Assembly: GCA_037137375.1 (NCBI GenBank)
Contig: JBAXKJ010000013.1
Coordinates: 1 to 64,000 of the forward strand
Direction of reading: 5' to 3'
Origin: CAINVV01 sp037137375
Lineage (GTDB): Bacteria; Bacteroidota; Bacteroidia; Bacteroidales; Prolixibacteraceae
Length of the DNA stretch: 64,000 nt
Shown: positions 35,308-44,775 of the stretch, one piece after another
How the letters are laid out: each line of letters begins with the position of its first letter
Position numbering within the stretch: position 1 is the first letter of the stretch
Made by a program: the position numbers and the translations under genes
The notes under the pieces: model-generated
Seen by the model: only the letters and a program-made list of their open reading frames with translations
Told to the model about the DNA's origin: nothing
Databases searched by the model: none

Positions 35308-36387
35308 TTATAAGCTATTGATGGCATTGAGGTCTTCGAAAGCCACTTGCAGACGTGCAATCAATGTTTCTTCCCCTTTTCTGATCCAAACGCGTGGATC
35401 GTAGAATTTCTTGTTTGGCTTGTCGGCGCCTTCCGGGTTACCGATCTGACCTTGCAGATAGTCGTGGTTCTTCGCTTCAAAAAGACGGATTCCATCCCAG
35501 TAAGCCCACTGTGTATCAGTATCGATATTCATCTTGATAACACCATAACCGATGGCTTCGCGAATTTCCTCGTGTGAAGAACCCGATCCGCCATGGAAAA
35601 CGAAATTAACCGGATGTTCATCTTTCAGACCTAATTTTGCCTTGATATATTCCTGTGAATTTTTCAGAATGATCGGCATAAGTTTCACGTTTCCAGGTTT
35701 GTAAACACCGTGTACATTGCCAAAAGAAGCTGCTATAGTGAAATTGGAAGAGATCTTGCTCAGTTCCTCGTAAGCATAGCAAACATCGGCAGGTTGTGTA
35801 TAAAGCAGGCTGTTGTCGACTCCGCTGTTGTCGATTCCATCTTCTTCCCCACCTGTGATGCCGAGTTCGATTTCGAGGGTCATGCCCATCTTACTCATTC
35901 TCTCAAGGTATTTTTTGCAAATCGCAATATTCTCTTCCAAAGGCTCTTCCGATAGATCGAGCATGTGCGAGCTGAAAAGTGGCTTGCCTGTCTGGGCGAA
36001 GTTTTTTTCACTCTCGTCGAGCAGACCATCGATCCAGGGAAGTAATTTTTTTGCGGCATGGTCGGTGTGCAGTACAACACGGACTCCGTATGCTTCGGCT
36101 AAGGTGTGGATGTGTTTGGCACCGGCAACAGCGCCTAGTATTCCTGCCTTAATTCCGTCTAATTTCAATCCTTTTCCAGCATTGAAAATAGCGCCTCCAT
36201 TGGAGAATTGAATCATTACCGGGGCATTGGCAACCACCGCAGCTTCCATCACGGCATTGACTGAAGATGACCCAACAACGTTTACAGCTGGTATGGCAAA
36301 ACTATTTGCCTTGGCAACTTTAAAGATGTATTGTAAATCGGTTCCTGTAACCACTCCTGGTTTAACGACCTCTGCTATTCTATTCAT
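35308..36387 (-). CDS. fbaA: Class II fructose-1,6-bisphosphate aldolase
   Basis: This 359-residue enzyme cleaves fructose-1,6-bisphosphate to dihydroxyacetone phosphate and glyceraldehyde-3-phosphate. Zinc and catalytic regions are visible: VLHTDHAAKK, SFGNVHGVY, FVFHGGSGS and MNIDTDTQWAYWDGI. The length equals that of E. coli-type FbaA. The frame extends to 36414, but MNRIAEVVKPGVVTG at 36387 is the family start, and a good -7 element at 36414-36421 lies just upstream of it. It would serve central glycolysis, including flux from pentoses. Confidence 0.95.
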   Translation of the reverse strand: MNRIAEVVKPGVVTGTDLQYIFKVAKANSFAIPAVNVVGSSSVNAVMEAAVVANAPVMIQFSNGGAIFNAGKGLKLDGIKAGILGAVAGAKHIHTLAEAYGVRVVLHTDHAAKKLLPWIDGLLDESEKNFAQTGKPLFSSHMLDLSEEPLEENIAICKKYLERMSKMGMTLEIELGITGGEEDGIDNSGVDNSLLYTQPADVCYAYEELSKISSNFTIAASFGNVHGVYKPGNVKLMPIILKNSQEYIKAKLGLKDEHPVNFVFHGGSGSSHEEIREAIGYGVIKMNIDTDTQWAYWDGIRLFEAKNHDYLQGQIGNPEGADKPNKKFYDPRVWIRKGEETLIARLQVAFEDLNAINSL

Positions 36388-36413
36388 AATGATATGTTTT
36401 AATTTGACGGTCA

Positions 36414-36421
36414 CAAAGTTA
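36414..36421 (-). promoter_or_regulatory. -7 promoter element for fbaA
   Basis: The minus strand reads TAACTTTG, an exact TAnnTTTG match 26 bases before the preferred ATG. A TTTTC sequence stands about 19 bases further upstream, one change from the -33 TTTG. Confidence 0.55.
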
Positions 36422-36513
36422 TGTATTCGGTTTGATTTTTGAAAAGGCTTAATATTAACATTAGGTAAACAATTTGGGGCTCTTTGTCCCTACGGCAAGC
36501 ACCAGAAGAAATT

Positions 36514-37203
36514 TCAGGCTTTCACCCTGCGGTAGATGCAATTCAGACTCAAACAGAGTGCGCAGGGATATTCCCTGAAATTAACTTTCTTACCAACTCC
36601 CATGAGTCCGCTAATCGATTTTACCGGATACATTAATGCTGATTCAGTTAGTGTTACACCACATGGATCACCTGGAAACATGGAAAATAACAAGTGTTGA
36701 TCGGCAACGCTCCAATGGCAGTAACCCGGACTATACCTGTTGGTAATCTGTGCCGCATCGCTCATTATCTCCTGTCTGATAAGGCTTTGCATTTTATCGC
36801 CGGCTGCTTCAACCACAAATGTCCCAACCTGATCGAAAATATAACCTATCGCCGGATCTTCACCCATCAGTAATTCATGCGACTTTTCACCCAGGGAAGG
36901 TCCCGCAGTGCACACAAAAAATATCAGTTTCTCACTGCCCCTCAACTCTTTACACACTGTTTTACCTACCAGGAAGGTCTTATCCCCGACAGAGACACTA
37001 CCACCGGCAGGATCAATCCGAATATTCTCTGCCAGTATCCAGGAAGCCTTTATTTCAGTCAACCTCGAAGCAAAATCCAATGCCTCAGCAAGATAAGCAT
37101 CAAATGGATCAGGCAGTGGCGCATCAGGGAATCCAAGGACCCTGTTCAGATTCTCCAGATCGATGGTGAGATCGCTGTAATGGAATGAATATTCTCTGTA
37201 CAT
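36514..37203 (-). CDS. Stand-alone methionine-synthase reactivation domain protein
   Basis: This 229-residue protein corresponds to the AdoMet-binding reactivation module of cobalamin-dependent methionine synthase. The key blocks are RYSPGYCHWS (residues 156-165) and LTESALMYPVKSISG (185-199). It lacks the other MetH modules. The C-terminus has three cysteines, C214-x2-C217-x4-C222, that the MetH module lacks and that could bind metal or a cluster. The gene starts four bases after the stop of the homocysteine-methyltransferase gene, so the two are co-transcribed. A separate reactivation protein is known from Thermotoga maritima. It could reactivate MetH or another corrinoid methyltransferase. 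Confidence 0.82.
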   Translation of the reverse strand: MYREYSFHYSDLTIDLENLNRVLGFPDAPLPDPFDAYLAEALDFASRLTEIKASWILAENIRIDPAGGSVSVGDKTFLVGKTVCKELRGSEKLIFFVCTAGPSLGEKSHELLMGEDPAIGYIFDQVGTFVVEAAGDKMQSLIRQEIMSDAAQITNRYSPGYCHWSVADQHLLFSMFPGDPCGVTLTESALMYPVKSISGLMGVGKKVNFREYPCALCLSLNCIYRRVKA

Positions 37204-37207
37204 CTGA

Positions 37208-38092
37208 TTATAAGGAGCTTACAATTTCCCGCACTTTTCCGATGTGTGCAGGAGTCGTGCCGCAACATCCACCTACGATATTTGCACCGGCGCTGATGAT
37301 GTCTTTTACCCTGGAAGCCATGTCCTCCGGCGTCTCCGGAAAGGTTGTAACACCATTTTCCAGCCTGGGCATTCCAGCGTTGGCATGCACCAAAATAGGA
37401 ATAGTCGCCTGGACCGATCTGATTTCCTTCACCATGCCGATCATATCTTCCATGCCATTGCCGCAGTTGGTTCCGATCAAATCGGCTCCGGCCTCCACAA
37501 GGGCTTCGGCCATTTCGGAAGGAGAAATACCCATCATGGTCCGGTATCCGCCACCAATGATCTTCTCGAATGTCATGGTGCAGAAGACCTCACATGCGGT
37601 GTTCTCTTTGGCAGCCTTTACCGCGATTCTGGCTTCATCCAGATCCGTCATGGTCTCAATCATGATGGCATTAACACCTCCCGCTTCGAGGGCCATCGAC
37701 TGTTCCTTGAACGCTTCGTAGAGCTCGTCTTCTGTCACCTCTTCCATTAAAAGCAGTTTCCCGGTAGGACCGACAGAGCCCAGAACAAAACGATCGGGAC
37801 CTGCAGCTTGCCGGCTAATTTCGGCAGCAGCCTTGTTGAATTCATAGACTTTATCTTCGAAGCCATATTTTTCCAGCTTGAAACGGCTGCCTCCGAAACT
37901 GTTCGTCTCGACCATGTCGGCGCCCGCGTCAAAATAGCTTCGGGCAATGTTCAGCACATCCTCCGGACGCGTAACATTCCACTGCTCAGGACATTCGCCC
38001 GGTTTCAGGCCTTTTTGCTGGAGAAATGTTCCCCATGCGCCGTCGGATACCAGGATCTTCCCGGTGCGAACCTCTGCCAGGATCTTTTTCAT
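37208..38092 (-). CDS. Homocysteine S-methyltransferase (MetH N-terminal module type)
   Basis: This 294-residue TIM-barrel protein matches the homocysteine-binding module of MetH/BHMT. The zinc cysteines are C210 in LIGTNCGNG and C276-C277 in VGGCCGTTP. It transfers a methyl group to homocysteine. The pterin-binding and B12-binding modules of full MetH are absent here. It is the first gene of a two-gene operon with the reactivation protein, which suggests a corrinoid-linked methyl transfer whose cobalamin protein lies elsewhere. A methyl donor such as methylated corrinoid protein or S-methylmethionine is possible. Confidence 0.85.
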   Translation of the reverse strand: MKKILAEVRTGKILVSDGAWGTFLQQKGLKPGECPEQWNVTRPEDVLNIARSYFDAGADMVETNSFGGSRFKLEKYGFEDKVYEFNKAAAEISRQAAGPDRFVLGSVGPTGKLLLMEEVTEDELYEAFKEQSMALEAGGVNAIMIETMTDLDEARIAVKAAKENTACEVFCTMTFEKIIGGGYRTMMGISPSEMAEALVEAGADLIGTNCGNGMEDMIGMVKEIRSVQATIPILVHANAGMPRLENGVTTFPETPEDMASRVKDIISAGANIVGGCCGTTPAHIGKVREIVSSL

Positions 38093-38120
38093 TTGAATTA
38101 TTTTTATCGGTGTGCAATTA

Positions 38121-39677
38121 TTATCGAAGCTCTATGTATATTGGCTGAAGCTGTAGGAGAACTACTGATTTAGCCGGCAAAACCGTCTCAATTTTACCGT
38201 TGACAATCCTGGCATTCTTAAAATCCGTCATGGTAACTTCCTCTTTCTTGCCAAAATCATTGTAAGCATTGATCTTCGCTGCAGTAACTATTTTGCCGCT
38301 AACTTTTGAAAGCTTCATACCCGGAATGTCAAAACTGATCGTCTGAGGCTTGTTCGGGTCCAGGTTACAGGCTGTGATACTGATCACTCCGTCCTTCACG
38401 GAAGCCGAACAATTGACCGCATCCACAGATTTTCCGTCAAACGTATATTGGTCGCATTTTACTGCAACAGGCAACGAAACCGCATCCTGGTGCACCTTGT
38501 ACATTTTGAAAACATAATAAGTTGGAGTCAGGACCATCTCCTTATCCTTTGTCAAAATGACCGATTGCAGGACATTGATCATCTGGGCGATGTTGCTCAT
38601 CCGAACTCTGTCGGCATGGTTGTTATAGATATTAAGGTTGATACCTGCTACCAAAGCATCCCTCAAAGTGCTCTGCTGGAAAAGAAATCCCGGATTGGTG
38701 CCAGGTTCTACATCATACCAGCATCCCCACTCATCGACCAGCAAACCAACCCTTTTCTTGGGATCGTACTGATCCATGATTGCGGAATGCTTGGTGACCA
38801 GCTCCTCCATTTTCAGGGTCTTTTGAAGCGTAATAAACCATTTCGCCTCATCAAAATCCGTTGCGGAGCCTTTCTTCTGCCAGTTTTCCGGTACCGTATA
38901 ATAATGGAGGGAAAGACCATTCATATATCGGGCAGACTCCTTCATCATTACTTCTGTCCATTTATAATCTTCCACATTGGCGCCACTGGCAATCTTATAC
39001 ATACCCGGGGCACGCATAAAAGTGGAGTACTGACGATAGATATCTGAATAATACTCGGGCCGCATGTTTCCACCGCAACCCCAGGTCTCATTTCCGACTG
39101 CCCAATATTTTACGTTCCAGGGCTTTTCACGGCCATTTTGCTTGCGCAGTTTTGTCATCGGACTCTCATTGGAAGAGGTCACATATTCGACCCATTCGGC
39201 TGCCTCGCGCACCGTTCCGCTTCCGACATTCAGATTTACATAGGCGTCGGCGCCAATCAGTTCGCAGAAATCCAGAAATTCATGCGTCCCGAAACTGTTG
39301 TCTTCCGTTACGCCACCCCAGTGCACATTGATGATGGAAGGCCGTTCTGATTTAGGACCAATGCCGTCTCTCCAGTGATACGTATCTGCAAAACATCCCC
39401 CGGGCCAGCGAATAAGTGGCACGCTCAGATCTTTCAAGGCTTTGACCACATCAGAACGGTATCCCCGGATGTTTGGAATATCAGATTTTTCACCAACATA
39501 AATACCTCCGTAGATGCAATGACCGAGGTGTTCGGCAAAATGGCCATAGATGGCTTTGTCTATCTTAGCCCCGGGCTGGTCAGCATGTACGACTATTGCC
39601 GACTGTGCCATGCTTGCCAATGAAAAGCAAGCAAAAGCAAGGCTTAGCACAAAAGATAAAAGTGCGGATTTTTTCAT
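38121..39677 (-). CDS. GH51 alpha-L-arabinofuranosidase
   Basis: This exported 518-residue enzyme has a signal peptide (FVLSLAFACFSLASMAQ) and the GH51 barrel with IRWPGGCFADTYHWRDGIG, acid/base Glu197 in AVGNETWGCGG and nucleophile Glu316 in LLVDEWGCWYD, followed by the C-terminal beta-domain. It should release arabinose from arabinoxylan or arabinan oligosaccharides. The gene diverges from the GntR-type regulator and pentose operon and is likely controlled with them. It overlaps nothing and is 28 bases upstream of the homocysteine-methyltransferase gene, so weak cotranscription with it is possible. Confidence 0.93.
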   Translation of the reverse strand: MKKSALLSFVLSLAFACFSLASMAQSAIVVHADQPGAKIDKAIYGHFAEHLGHCIYGGIYVGEKSDIPNIRGYRSDVVKALKDLSVPLIRWPGGCFADTYHWRDGIGPKSERPSIINVHWGGVTEDNSFGTHEFLDFCELIGADAYVNLNVGSGTVREAAEWVEYVTSSNESPMTKLRKQNGREKPWNVKYWAVGNETWGCGGNMRPEYYSDIYRQYSTFMRAPGMYKIASGANVEDYKWTEVMMKESARYMNGLSLHYYTVPENWQKKGSATDFDEAKWFITLQKTLKMEELVTKHSAIMDQYDPKKRVGLLVDEWGCWYDVEPGTNPGFLFQQSTLRDALVAGINLNIYNNHADRVRMSNIAQMINVLQSVILTKDKEMVLTPTYYVFKMYKVHQDAVSLPVAVKCDQYTFDGKSVDAVNCSASVKDGVISITACNLDPNKPQTISFDIPGMKLSKVSGKIVTAAKINAYNDFGKKEEVTMTDFKNARIVNGKIETVLPAKSVVLLQLQPIYIELR

Positions 39678-39840
39678 TTTCAGGATTATTAGATCGTTGA
39701 AGTAAAAATACGCTTTTTCTGATAGCAGCCAAATCCGACTATCATAAAAAATTCACCAAACCTCCGCGGACAGACTCCAAATATTCAAAAATCATGTTGA
39801 AAAACATCTTATAATCTTACAGTCAACCCAAATATGTCTT

Positions 39841-39848
39841 TATATTTG
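39841..39848 (+). promoter_or_regulatory. -7 promoter element of the GntR regulator gene
   Basis: TATATTTG matches TAnnTTTG exactly. It lies 36 bases before the ATG at 39885 and overlaps the alternative start at 39834, which supports the shorter protein. A GAAA-loop palindrome ATGTT/AACAT is at 39794-39807 and a TGATAG/CTATCA pair near 39719-39743; either could be an operator. Confidence 0.5.
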
Positions 39849-39884
39849 CAGAACGGATCAGAACAGTTGAGAATCAAGCTTCAG

Positions 39885-40880
39885 ATGCAGAAATTCAGTT
39901 TCAAACCGAATCTAAACTCAGGAATATCAAAAGTTCAGCAACTTGTTGATTCTTTGATCCGTTCCATTAATTATAAGATGCTGCTCGAAGGCGATCCACT
40001 TCCATCCGTAAATGACCTGATGAAAGAGTCGGGACTTTCTCGCGACACGGTTTTCAAGAGTTACAGTGAACTGAAGCGAAGGGGAATCGCAGAAGCCATC
40101 CCGAACAAGGGTTATTTTGTGACGCGTTCGCAGAAGCAGGTTTTCTTGTTTCTCGACACCTTCAAGGCGTATAAGGAGGTGCTTTACAATTCATTCAAAT
40201 TAAACCTGGCGAAGAACACCATGGTGGATATCAACTTCCACCATTATAATTTTGAGGTATTTAAGTCAATCATACACAGCAGTAACGGGAAATTCAGCAA
40301 GTATATCATCATGAATTTTAACCATCCGGGGATTCCGGAAATCATCTCTGAGATAGATCCGGATAAGCTGTTGCTGATCGATTGGCCGATCCATGCACAA
40401 CCAGGTCAAGCGAAAGTCTACCAGGATTTTGGGGAATCCGTTTACCACTGCCTCTCCTCCGGCTGGCATCTGCTGAGAAAATATGAAGAGGTCGTATGCG
40501 TTTATCCAGAATACACCTTCCATCCTTTCGAATCTGTCGAAAATGTTAACAGATTTTGCAATGACAATAACCTAAAATTCAGCGTTCTATATAACATCGA
40601 CGAACTCGACATCAAGATTGGCAAAGTCTATCTGGTATTCGAAGACATCGATCTGGCGGCCATTCTGGAACAGGCCAACAAAAAGAAATTCAAACTCAGG
40701 GAAGACTATGGAATACTATCTTATAATGACACCCCGATGAAACAGTTTGTAGCAGATGGCATTACGGTCATTTCGACCGACTTCAAACTCATGGGTAAAA
40801 AAGCTGCGGAATTTTCCAACGGGGATGATGTGCAGGATTTCTTGGTCCCGACGGAATTGATCATACGCGAATCCCTTTAA
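39885..40880 (+). CDS. GntR-type transcription regulator with sugar-binding domain, pentose operon
   Basis: This 331-residue protein has an N-terminal winged helix-turn-helix of the GntR type (LPSVNDLMKESGLSRDTVFK, then GIAEAIPNKGYFVT) and a C-terminal periplasmic-binding-like domain of the LacI fold. It lies between the divergent GH51 gene and xylB, so it probably controls arabinose/xylose use in answer to a pentose or its phosphate. The ATG at 39885 is preferred over 39834 because a -7 promoter box lies between them. It shares no gene name that can be assigned with certainty. Confidence 0.85.
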   Translation: MQKFSFKPNLNSGISKVQQLVDSLIRSINYKMLLEGDPLPSVNDLMKESGLSRDTVFKSYSELKRRGIAEAIPNKGYFVTRSQKQVFLFLDTFKAYKEVLYNSFKLNLAKNTMVDINFHHYNFEVFKSIIHSSNGKFSKYIIMNFNHPGIPEIISEIDPDKLLLIDWPIHAQPGQAKVYQDFGESVYHCLSSGWHLLRKYEEVVCVYPEYTFHPFESVENVNRFCNDNNLKFSVLYNIDELDIKIGKVYLVFEDIDLAAILEQANKKKFKLREDYGILSYNDTPMKQFVADGITVISTDFKLMGKKAAEFSNGDDVQDFLVPTELIIRESL

Positions 40881-40933
40881 ATTTTCATACTACAACAGAA
40901 CAGTTATATTATTCAATTTAAACAACATACCAA

Positions 40934-42424
40934 ATGAATCTACTAGGAATCGACATTGGAAGCTCTTCCGTTAAGGCATCGATTGTTGATGGCAATACCG
41001 GAAAATCAATTGCCTCGGCGTTCTACCCAAAGCAAGAAATGAAAATCACCGCCCTCCAATCAGGATGGGCTGAGCAGTCTCCAGAATTGTGGTGGGAAAA
41101 TCTCAAACTTGCCATAAAAGATGTATTAAGTACCTCGAAGACAGACCCTAAGACCATTGAATCCATTGGAATATCCTACCAAATGCACGGATTGGTGGTT
41201 GTGGACAAAAACAAACAAGTATTACGTCCATCCATTATTTGGTGCGACTCACGTGCTGCAGTTTATGGAAACAAAGCCTTCAAGGACCTTGGCGAGGAAA
41301 AATGCCTGGCCAGTCTGCTCAATTCACCGGGGAATTTTACGGCCTCCAAACTGATGTGGGTAAAAGAAAATGAACCTGAACTTTTCGGCCGGATAGATAA
41401 GATTATGTTACCCGGAGACTACATTGCCATGAAAATGTCGGGTGAGATACAAACGACTGCTAGCGGATTATCTGAAGGGATTCTGTGGGATTTTCAGGAA
41501 GATGCCGTGGCGAAAAGCCTGATGAACTATTATGGCTTCAATTCTTCGCTGATTCCCGGCATCGTTCCGACTTTTTCCGTACAATCGGTCGTCAGTGCAA
41601 TGGCAGCCAAAGAACTCGGTCTTGCAGAAGGAACAAAAATCAGCTACAGAGCCGGAGACCAACCCAACAACGCCCTCTCCCTGAATGTATTGAATCCGGG
41701 CGAAATTGCGACAACGGCAGGAACCTCTGGCGTAGTTTATGGAGTTAGCGGAGAAGTAAAATACGACCCACTTTCCAGGGTCAACACCTTTGCGCACGTC
41801 AACCATACCAAGCAGGATCCCCGCTTAGGCGTCCTGCTCTGCATCAACGGTACAGGCATCCTGAATTCCTGGCTCAACAAATTTGTCGGGAACAAACAGT
41901 TCTCTTACCAGGAAATGAACGAAAAAGCTGCTACAGTAGCCATCGGATCGGAAGGCCTAACAATTCTACCATTTGGAAATGGAGCAGAACGTGTCCTTCA
42001 GAACAGAAACATCGGGGCACAGATTTCAGGACTCGGATTCAATACCCATACCGATGCCCACCTTTTCAGGGCCGCCCAGGAAGGCATCGTATTCTCCTTT
42101 AGATATGGCATGGAAATCATGGAAAACATCGGGATTCATGCAAAGGTCATCAGGGCCGGAAAAGCCAATATGTTCCTCAGCCCGGTCTTCCGGGAAACTC
42201 TCTCCGGAGTCACAGGGGCCACCATAGAGCTCTATGATACAGATGGTTCCGTAGGTGCAGCACGGGGTGCAGGTATCGGTTCAGGATATTATGCTTCGGC
42301 TAACGAAGCTTTTTCCAGTCTGCAGAAACTCGATACAGTCCAGCCGGACGTTTCTAAAAAGGATCAGTATGAAGAAGCCTACCAAAGCTGGAAGATCCTG
42401 CTGGAGAAGCAGATGCAAGAATAA
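40934..42424 (+). CDS. xylB: Xylulokinase
   Basis: This 496-residue FGGY-family kinase phosphorylates D-xylulose to D-xylulose-5-phosphate. It shows the phosphate motif LLGIDIGSSSVKASIVD, GISYQMHGLVVVD, and the catalytic Asp region YRAGDQPNNALS, with the adenosine-binding GGA-type region near the C-terminus (FRAAQEGIVFSFRYGME, IRAGKANMFLSPVF). It lies with xylose isomerase and a xylose symporter, which makes xylulose the likely substrate rather than another sugar of this family. Confidence 0.94.
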   Translation: MNLLGIDIGSSSVKASIVDGNTGKSIASAFYPKQEMKITALQSGWAEQSPELWWENLKLAIKDVLSTSKTDPKTIESIGISYQMHGLVVVDKNKQVLRPSIIWCDSRAAVYGNKAFKDLGEEKCLASLLNSPGNFTASKLMWVKENEPELFGRIDKIMLPGDYIAMKMSGEIQTTASGLSEGILWDFQEDAVAKSLMNYYGFNSSLIPGIVPTFSVQSVVSAMAAKELGLAEGTKISYRAGDQPNNALSLNVLNPGEIATTAGTSGVVYGVSGEVKYDPLSRVNTFAHVNHTKQDPRLGVLLCINGTGILNSWLNKFVGNKQFSYQEMNEKAATVAIGSEGLTILPFGNGAERVLQNRNIGAQISGLGFNTHTDAHLFRAAQEGIVFSFRYGMEIMENIGIHAKVIRAGKANMFLSPVFRETLSGVTGATIELYDTDGSVGAARGAGIGSGYYASANEAFSSLQKLDTVQPDVSKKDQYEEAYQSWKILLEKQMQE

Positions 42425-42484
42425 TTAGATGAAACGAACATGTGGCTTCACAACGCCCAAAAGCATGATAATAATTTTCAGCAA

Positions 42485-42498
42485 CATGGAGTTCCATG
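42485..42498. promoter_or_regulatory. Perfect palindrome before GH3 gene
   Basis: CATGGA-GT-TCCATG is a perfect 6-bp inverted repeat 28 bases before the GH3 start. It may be an operator for the pentose regulator, but no second copy was found before xylB or xylA. Confidence 0.3.
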
Positions 42499-42525
42499 CT
42501 ACTTTAAAAAACAAATTATTATAGT

Positions 42526-44730
42526 ATGAAATTAACAAGACGGATGAGACGAAAAATTACCCTATTATTGATTAACCTGCTGATCTGTGCCTCAACGATC
42601 ATGGCCCAGTCAGTCTTACCTTATCTGAATCCTGATCTGCCCATCGACCAGCGGGTGGATGATCTGATCGGCCGAATGACGCTTCAGGAGAAAGCCAGTC
42701 AGATGGTGGATGCCGCCAGTGACCTTCCCCAGTTGAGTATCCCAAAATATGGCTGGTGGAGCGAGGCACTTCATGGAGTTGCCAGGGCCGGCAAAGCTAC
42801 CATCTTCCCGCAGGCCATCGGAATGGCAGCCACATTCGACCCGGACCTGATCTTCGAGGTATCGTCTGCGATTTCGGATGAAGGCCGCGCCATGTATAAT
42901 GCAGCAGTCAAAAGAGGATTTCATACAATCTGCCAGGGGCTTACCTTCTGGTCCCCGAACGTCAATATTTTCAGGGATCCCAGGTGGGGCCGCGGACACG
43001 AAACTTACGGCGAAGATCCTTTCCTGACGGGTACTATTGGGACGGCTTTCGTGAAAGGGATGCAGGGCGATAACCCAAAATACCTCAAGGTGGCAGCGTG
43101 TGCCAAGCATTACGCCGTACATTCGGGTCCCGAAGGACTGCGTCACGAATTCAACGCGGTCGTATCGGACAAAGATTTGTATGAGACCTATCTTCCTGCC
43201 TTCAAGGCACTCGTGGATGCCAATGTCGAATCGGTGATGTGTGCCTATAACAGGACGGACAACGAGCCTTGCTGTGGAAGTAACAGACTGTTGACCAGTA
43301 TTCTGCGCAACGATTGGGGTTTCAAGGGTCATGTGGTTTCAGATTGCGGCGCGCTGGCCAATATTCACGGGGACCATCATTTTACTGCCTCTGCCGAGCA
43401 GACGGTAGCATTGGCCATCCAAAACCAGGTCAACCTGAATTGCGGAGATACTTATTTGGCCATACCTTCCGCTGTTAAGCAAGGGTTGATTACAGAGAAG
43501 GAAGTCGATAAAGTCTTACATGGATTGCTAAAGACGCGTTTCAAACTCGGTCTGTTCGATCCTGAAAGCGCTAATCCATACAATAAAATTGGATCAGAAG
43601 TTGTTCACAGTGAAGCACATAAGCAACTTGCCAGGAAAGTCGCACAAAAATCAGTCGTGCTTTTAAAGAACAATGGGGTACTGCCAATTGCCAAAGATTG
43701 TCCGTCTGTTTTCGTAACTGGCCCGCAAGCCAGCAATGTCGATGTGTTGATTGGCAACTATTACGGCATTTCTGACGACATGAGTACCATCCTGGAAGGA
43801 ATCGCAGGCAAAATTGCGGATGGATCCAAGATTGGTTACCGCTACGGAATTTTACCCGATCGCGAAAACAAGAACCCCATGGACTGGTCGACCGGAATGG
43901 CCAAGGATGCCGAAGTGACGGTGGCCGTGCTGGGAATTTCAGGACTGGATGAAGGTGAAGAAGGTGAATCGATTGCCTCCTCCGACAAGGGCGACAGGCT
44001 AGATACCAGACTGCCTGAGAGCCAGTTAAACTATCTCCGAAAGCTAAAGAAGGCAGCAGGTAAAAAGAAAATAGTTCTGGTACTGACGGGTGGCAGCGCC
44101 ATCACAAGTCCGGAAATGGAAGAATTGGCAGACGCTATTCTGTTTGTTTGGTATCCTGGCGAACAGGGTGGAAAAGCCGTTGCAGATGTTCTTTTCGGCG
44201 ACGCTAATCCCTGCGGCAGACTCCCGGTTACTTTTCCGAAATCCATCAACGACCTTCCCCCGTTTGAACTATACGACATGACCGGCCGGACCTATCGTTA
44301 CATGGAAAAAGAACCGCTTTTCCCCTTTGGATTCGGACTCTCCTACACCAAATTTAATTACAGCGATCTGAAACTCTCAGCCGAAAAAATCAAAAAAGGA
44401 GAAAGTGTTACCGCTACTTTTAAGGTAACAAATACCGGAAAAGTTGCCGGTGAAGAAGTGGCACAGCTTTATGTCACCGATCTGACAGCCACATTTAAGG
44501 TTCCATTTCAGTCATTGAAGGGGATCAAAAAAGTAAGGCTCGAACCGGGGGCAAGTCAGGAAATCTCCTTTTTAGTAACCCCGGAACTGATGAGCTCTGT
44601 CGACATGACGGGAAAAAGTCTGGTTGGAAAAGGAAATATTCAACTGACCATTGGCGGGGCATCTCCTGGTAAGCGGAGTCTGGAACTGGGCGCCGCACCA
44701 TTTCTCAAGGGCATTTTTGCAGTCAAATAA
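42526..44730 (+). CDS. GH3-family beta-xylosidase
   Basis: This exported 734-residue enzyme has a signal peptide (ITLLLINLLICASTIMAQ), an N-terminal GH3 barrel with the nucleophile Asp273 in GHVVSDCGAL, an alpha/beta sandwich domain (about residues 370-570) and a C-terminal fibronectin-III-like domain. The blocks YGWWSEALHGVA and NIFRDPRWGRGHETYGEDP are of the beta-xylosidase clade rather than the beta-glucosidase clade. No PA14 insertion was seen. In the middle of the xyl operon it should release xylose from xylo-oligosaccharides in the periplasm. The frame also allows a start at the second Met (residue 7). Confidence 0.9.
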   Translation: MKLTRRMRRKITLLLINLLICASTIMAQSVLPYLNPDLPIDQRVDDLIGRMTLQEKASQMVDAASDLPQLSIPKYGWWSEALHGVARAGKATIFPQAIGMAATFDPDLIFEVSSAISDEGRAMYNAAVKRGFHTICQGLTFWSPNVNIFRDPRWGRGHETYGEDPFLTGTIGTAFVKGMQGDNPKYLKVAACAKHYAVHSGPEGLRHEFNAVVSDKDLYETYLPAFKALVDANVESVMCAYNRTDNEPCCGSNRLLTSILRNDWGFKGHVVSDCGALANIHGDHHFTASAEQTVALAIQNQVNLNCGDTYLAIPSAVKQGLITEKEVDKVLHGLLKTRFKLGLFDPESANPYNKIGSEVVHSEAHKQLARKVAQKSVVLLKNNGVLPIAKDCPSVFVTGPQASNVDVLIGNYYGISDDMSTILEGIAGKIADGSKIGYRYGILPDRENKNPMDWSTGMAKDAEVTVAVLGISGLDEGEEGESIASSDKGDRLDTRLPESQLNYLRKLKKAAGKKKIVLVLTGGSAITSPEMEELADAILFVWYPGEQGGKAVADVLFGDANPCGRLPVTFPKSINDLPPFELYDMTGRTYRYMEKEPLFPFGFGLSYTKFNYSDLKLSAEKIKKGESVTATFKVTNTGKVAGEEVAQLYVTDLTATFKVPFQSLKGIKKVRLEPGASQEISFLVTPELMSSVDMTGKSLVGKGNIQLTIGGASPGKRSLELGAAPFLKGIFAVK

Positions 44731-44775
44731 TTTATATGTACGCACAAATAATCTCAAATTTTAAATTTTAACGTT

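Noticed and set aside
37185..37721. Plus-strand 178-codon ORF opposite the homocysteine methyltransferase
   Set aside because: The minus-strand protein has all zinc cysteines and operon context; the plus frame is Ser/Ala/Pro-rich shadow sequence.
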